64,000 nucleotides of DNA, taken from Oxyruncus cristatus (taxonomy: Eukaryota > Chordata > Aves > Passeriformes > Cotingidae). Under the pieces are notes generated by a model. It saw nothing but the letters and a program-made list of their open reading frames with translations, had not been told where the DNA came from and ran no database searches. Made by a program: the position numbers and the translations under genes. Where the stretch lies: contig VXAY01001313.1 of assembly GCA_013399855.1 (NCBI GenBank), forward strand, positions 1,287,084 through 1,351,083. Direction: 5' to 3'. This document shows positions 60,062-64,000 of this stretch, piece after piece. Position 1 is the stretch's first letter, and each line of letters begins with the position of its first letter.

Positions 60062-61508
60062 AAACCTGAGAAGATGGACTATAAAAGTAAGAAATAAGTG
60101 TGGTCTTACTGTAAAGATCCTGTTAGCAGAAATGAATGGAAGCGGAGCACAGGCCCCTGACTCCCCCGACGCTCAGTCAGGCAGGGTCTGTGATGAGCCG
60201 CCTACACAGTGGTCAGCCTGGACAGGAACACTGGTGACAGAATGGCCAGAGCTGGCCAAGACTTACATTTTAGAGAAAGTGTTGAGTGTCCAGAGCAGTC
60301 TTGGTGGATGTTAGATTTTCTGGCAGTAGTAAGTTCCCTGGAGGGCATAACCCACAAAGGAAATCCTGTGAAAGGAGGGGTTTATATTTGATTTTTTTTC
60401 ACTGAATTTGCTGAATCCACTGATCACTGTTTTTTCAGGCTTAAATGCCCAGCCCTTCTCTGTCTGCTTGGTGCTTGTGCTGAGCTGATTCTCAGCTCTG
60501 CCAGCCCCACTGCCAGACGGGGTGGTGCTGTGCTGGCACCTCTCCCTGGCAGGGAGGCCAGGCAGGTGGTGGCCACCACGACTCGCCAGTAGTGACAGTG
60601 CTGCTGCTGCCCCTGTCCTGGCCACAAGCTGTCTCCTGCTGCCAGCACATGAATGAAGCAGACATCGGTGTCTCCCTTACTTTTCCCATTGTGCCAGCTT
60701 GTGATGTTTATCTAGTGAACAGGATCAACCATAAAAATAACTCTTGTGAAGAAGTCTAACATAGGCTTTGTTCTGTCTTTAACCTCAGGCAGACTGTGTC
60801 AGCAAGAGACTTCAAAATGATTTTTTTTCCCCATCATACCAGCTTTTTTTCCACCAGATAGCACTGTACTGAGACCCAGAGACACAGACTGTATTCCCAG
60901 CTCTGATGTTTTTGGTACCTCTCTTTATCTCTTTCCAAACCTTCCACCGTGTATCTGGCATGTCATACACCGCCCCTCTTGGGCATCGATTTTTTGCTCT
61001 TTGCTGCACAATTTTACACTACCTACCAAGTCTCTACTGGGGTATCTGGCTACGTGCAAAAGGTAAATAACAAAACTAAAGGGAATTTGCTAATGGGACC
61101 AGTCTCAATATTTCTTTATCAAAATGTCCTACTGAAAAGCCTTAGTAAAAGGCAATATGGGTAGATAGGGAAAAACACAGACTTTATTTTACCAAAAGTT
61201 AAAGTGATGTGTGTGTGTACACTGCAGCTGCCAGGCAGAACGTAACTCCATGGAAACTTCTGATCCTTTAAAATGTATTTTCAACCCAAAATGGACAAAG
61301 GCTGCATCCTGAGAACCTTAGACTAAAACGCTTCCAGTTTTGGATATGTCAGATCATTTTTCAGAGTGCAAAACATATTTCCTTGAAAGGAAAGAAAACA
61401 GAAATCTTTTTGGAATAGGGTCAAAACTTTTTGATACAAACATCAAATGACATCAATTATTAATTAGGCTGTATAAATAGCAATTACCACTAAGTTCTTT
61501 GACTCATT

Positions 61509-62352
61509 AAATCATTGAATAATTTAGGTTAGAAGGGGCCACTGGGACGGTTAAACAGTCCAACCCACTACTCAAGGAAGGGCTCTTCAAAGAGCAATCA
61601 GCTTGCTGAGAGGCTCATGCAGCCCAGCACTGAATACCTTTGTGATGGAGACTCCACAGACATTTTGGACAACTACTGCAGGGCTTAACCTTTTTATGCT
61701 GTTTTGTCTGGTTCTTTTCCTCCTGACCTTATACCCAGCTGTGATTTATGAACATTTCTTTATTCTTTCAGTGGCCACTTCTGGGAAGGTCAGGCTCCAT
61801 CTTCCCTGGACCCCACTCCAGGTGACTGGAGACTGCAGCAGGTCACCCTTTCTCCTTCTCGTCTTGAGGCTGAGCAAGCCCAGCTCCCTGGGCTCCTCCT
61901 GAGTTGTGTGCTCCATCCTCCTCCACGGGGGTATTGACATCTTTCTCCTAGTGAGGGACAGTGTTTGGAGCACTGTGCATGTGATGTGGCCTTCCAGATA
62001 CCCAGTGGTAGGAAATCATTTCCAACATGCTGGCTGCCGTCTTGCTAAAGCTGACCAGGATGAGGGTGCAGAGCTTGCATTTGCCTTTGCTGAGCTCCTT
62101 GAGGCTCCACTGGGTCCATCCCTGCAGCCTGACAAGTTCCCTGAATAGCAGCCCTGCCCTCCAATAGATCTTCTGTGAACTGCAATGTGGTGTCACTGCA
62201 AATTTGCTCAGGGTGCGTTTTGTCCAGTTATTTGGTCCCTGGTGGAGGTATCCCAGCATTGATTCCCAAGGATGCCACTCATAACTGGCCACCGGTTTCA
62301 ACCACTGCCCACTCGAACGCAGCAGTGCAGTTCAGATTTTTACCTATGCCTA
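61509..62352 (-). mobile_element. long degenerate CR1 LINE, antisense, 3' UTR into reverse-transcriptase region
   Basis: The left edge is the antisense CR1 terminus: AATCATTGAATAATTTAGGT followed by TAGAAGGGGCCACTGGGACG. Recognisable antisense phrases follow: TTGAGGCTGAGCAAGCCCAG, CTCCCTGGGCTCCTCCTGAG, CTAGTGAGGGACAGTG, TTGCATTTGCCTTTGCTGAG, CCTCCAATAGATCTTCTGTG, GTGTCACTGCAAATTTGCTC and AGGGTGCGTTTTGTCCAG. The last few correspond to the end of ORF2 (region after the reverse-transcriptase core, with the KxKC motif seen as GKCKLCTL on minus). It is many times mutated, with frameshifts and in-frame stops, so it is a dead copy. About 61690-61790 is poorly alignable by eye. The minus frames over it are remnants or incidental. 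Confidence 0.88.
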
Positions 62353-62679
62353 AAGAGAATTAATCACTGTAGTGATAATAATGTTTATTTTTAAAAATAT
62401 AATTAAAAGCAAGGGCATACAGAATGAAAATGGGAACACTGGAATGTTTTCCACAACTGAAATGATGTTTTAGCATGCTTTAAAAATTGTGTAAGTTATT
62501 TTGAGATATTCATCCTTCCTTTCTCTGCTTTTTGTATAAAATTCAGAGATTGCTAGAACCAACTCCTAAATTATTGAATTTTTAACCAAAATTAAGTAGA
62601 CGCTGTCTTGGCTGTTCTGGAAGTAAAATAAGACATAAGAATAATCATTAGAATTTTTTAAGGAGAGTTTCAGGATTTT

Positions 62680-62706
62680 TTTTTTTTTAATTTTTAATTT
62701 TTTTTT
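62680..62706. repeat. T-rich tract
   Basis: T12, AATTTTTAA, T8 in succession. Confidence 0.85.
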
Positions 62707-63085
62707 GTTAAAGGAAAAAAATATGGTTACCAGCCTGGATCTGAAATTATGAACACCATGGAATAATAGTACAGTGTTGCTCAGCTTCCTGCTTTTATTG
62801 GCTTGCTTGAGTGTTATGGCTGCTGTAGAATATCAGTTCTGCTGAGAATGTGTTTGACAGCAGCTAGACAGGTTCCCTCAGCAGCACCAGCACAAGGCCA
62901 GCATCTGAGCTGCTGCTGCTTCGAATTCCACAAGGCGTCTCTCCAAAGCTGGTCCAAAGGTTGTAATGTCCAAGATTTATCTTGGTAATTTTGGTCCTGG
63001 CCCATTGCAAATGTTTTTTAGCCTTCAGACACGCTGCTGGTCAAAGCTTTCCAATGGGATGTGAGCCACAGACTTTCTCAGTCGT

Positions 63086-63116
63086 CGTAGCTGAGTTATT
63101 TTGCTACTCAGCTATG
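63086..63116. repeat. 11-bp hairpin with 9-nt loop
   Basis: TAGCTGAGT (63088-63096) and ACTCAGCTA (63106-63114) are exact reverse complements; the stem extends by one G-T wobble and one C-G pair. Loop TATTTTGCT. Confidence 0.88.
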
Positions 63117-64000
63117 CAGTAGCAGCAGGCCTTTAGGCTAATTAATAAATCATCAACGCATTTGTGGTGTGAAAAATGAAATATTTATGCTTGCCAGAGT
63201 AATGTTTCTGTCTTGCAGCCCCATGCTCTGTTGATGCCTGATGGAGGATGAAGTAAATACCAGCTGGTGTAGAATGAGCAGAATATAATTACTTTCTACA
63301 AAGTTAACTGAATATTAAAAATAGAAGACAGAGAAGCTGGCAAAAAGGGAAAAATACATAGATACATGCCTGTAAGGCAGGACATAGCCCGTACATGAAG
63401 GGAACACTTGCCTAACTACTACCATGGGGATAGCAAACCTGCAGGATCCATACTGTGTACAAATGTGTCACACCGAGGTCTTTTTACAGAGGAGCTGGTG
63501 ACCAGCTGGAGTAGTTAAAAGGCCTGAAGGGAAGCCAAGGATGCTCTACTTTTCTGGTCAGTCATGATTAGGGGACCAGTGAAGGACTTAAAGCATCAGC
63601 TGTTGTTGCTTTTCAAAAATGTGCCCACTAATAAAAGAAAGAAAATATTACTTCTAGGTTTTAAGGCAACCAGGAGCTAGTTTTGTTCTTTGTGTTCTGA
63701 CACAATAGTAGATTTAATGGAGCTGTGCTGGGTGTCATTTTTGCAATCACTGCCCTAGTCCTTCTCCACGGAGTGAATGTGTGAGCACCAGGCCAATCAA
63801 ACCCCTTGAAGAAAAACATTATCATGCAACAGAAAGAGGATTTAACCCCTTATTTGAAGTGGAGACTCTTTACAGTAATCAGCTAAAAGTGATCTACACA
63901 AGTGTCTGATTTTATGTGCAGGCGGTTGCAATCAGAGGGATTGAAAGAATGAGCCATCAAAAAAGCTTTTCAGGTGGAGGGGTGGCATTTTGCAGGTCAG

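Larger units (their letters stand above)
56862..61508. other. unannotated noncoding stretch with GC-richer patch
   Basis: Contains a TA-rich low-complexity tract (57449-57500), a 35-bp-period repeat (58084-58140), a T-rich tract (60031-60061) and a GC-rich patch at 60440-60690 rich in CTG/CCAG phrases and open in several minus frames. No gene recognised. Confidence 0.5.
62353..64000. other. unannotated noncoding stretch
   Basis: A T-rich tract lies at 62680-62706. From about 63060 to 63330 the sequence is repeat-free, contains an 11-bp hairpin (63086-63116) and a TAATTAATAAATCATCAACG phrase; it could be conserved noncoding DNA, which I cannot test here. No gene is supported to the window end. 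Confidence 0.45.

Noticed and set aside
60440..60690. Possible CpG island or promoter in the GC-rich patch
   Set aside because: GC is raised mainly by CTG/CCAG phrases; CpG dinucleotides are few.
61948..62301. 117-codon minus-strand frame
   Set aside because: It is a decayed piece of CR1 ORF2, not a host gene.
1..64000. CRISPR arrays, bacterial operons, tRNA or rRNA genes, mitochondrial insertions
   Set aside because: None seen; the sequence is vertebrate nuclear DNA, and no cloverleaf B-box phrase or rRNA/mitochondrial stretch was recognised by eye.

Overview
The window looks like 64 kb of bird nuclear DNA with no protein-coding gene I can support. The bird assignment rests on its interspersed repeats. 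Six copies of the CR1 retroposon carry the avian 3' end with ATTCTRTG-type octamers or its recognisable upstream sequence, one further copy is an older CR1-like fragment, and two solo LTRs resemble families abundant in neoavian (especially songbird) genomes. Species cannot be read from the sequence. The rest is AT-rich and CpG-poor, without a CpG island. I could not place any exon with plausible splice sites and recognisable protein similarity, so the window is either a gene desert or the inside of a very long intron. I cannot tell which.

Layout. 0-5 kb: a minus-strand CR1 tail (122-233), a complete solo LTR with a perfect 6-bp target-site duplication (1506-2092), an ancient CR1-like fragment (about 2740-3090), an ATT/ATG microsatellite and a long A/C-rich tract. 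5-17 kb: mostly unique sequence, with a plus-strand CR1 tail (11016-11190), a second solo LTR (12271-12826) with an imperfect 5-bp duplication, and two TG/TA-rich tracts. 17-20 kb: repeat-poor sequence that I regard as the best candidate for conserved regulatory DNA. It includes the longest open frame of the window (212 codons, minus strand, no known domain) with a 12-bp perfect hairpin inside it. 20-31 kb: unique sequence with pyrimidine and purine tracts, ending in a poly-A run interrupted by a 10-N assembly gap (30986-30995). 31-52 kb: a CR1 tail at 31.4 kb, small tandem duplications, homopolymers, and a CR1 fragment at 51.6 kb. 52-64 kb: a perfect 40-bp tandem duplication (53346-53425), a CR1 tail at 56.8 kb, a 35-bp-period imperfect repeat at 58.1 kb, and a long (about 840 bp) degenerate antisense CR1 reaching into the reverse-transcriptase region (61509-62352).

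There is no operon, pathway or gene system to describe. The positive content is retroelement history (two solo LTRs and seven CR1-type insertions), local tandem and inverted repeats, and a few stretches worth testing for conservation. Calls of family are from remembered repeat consensus patterns and were not checked against a database.
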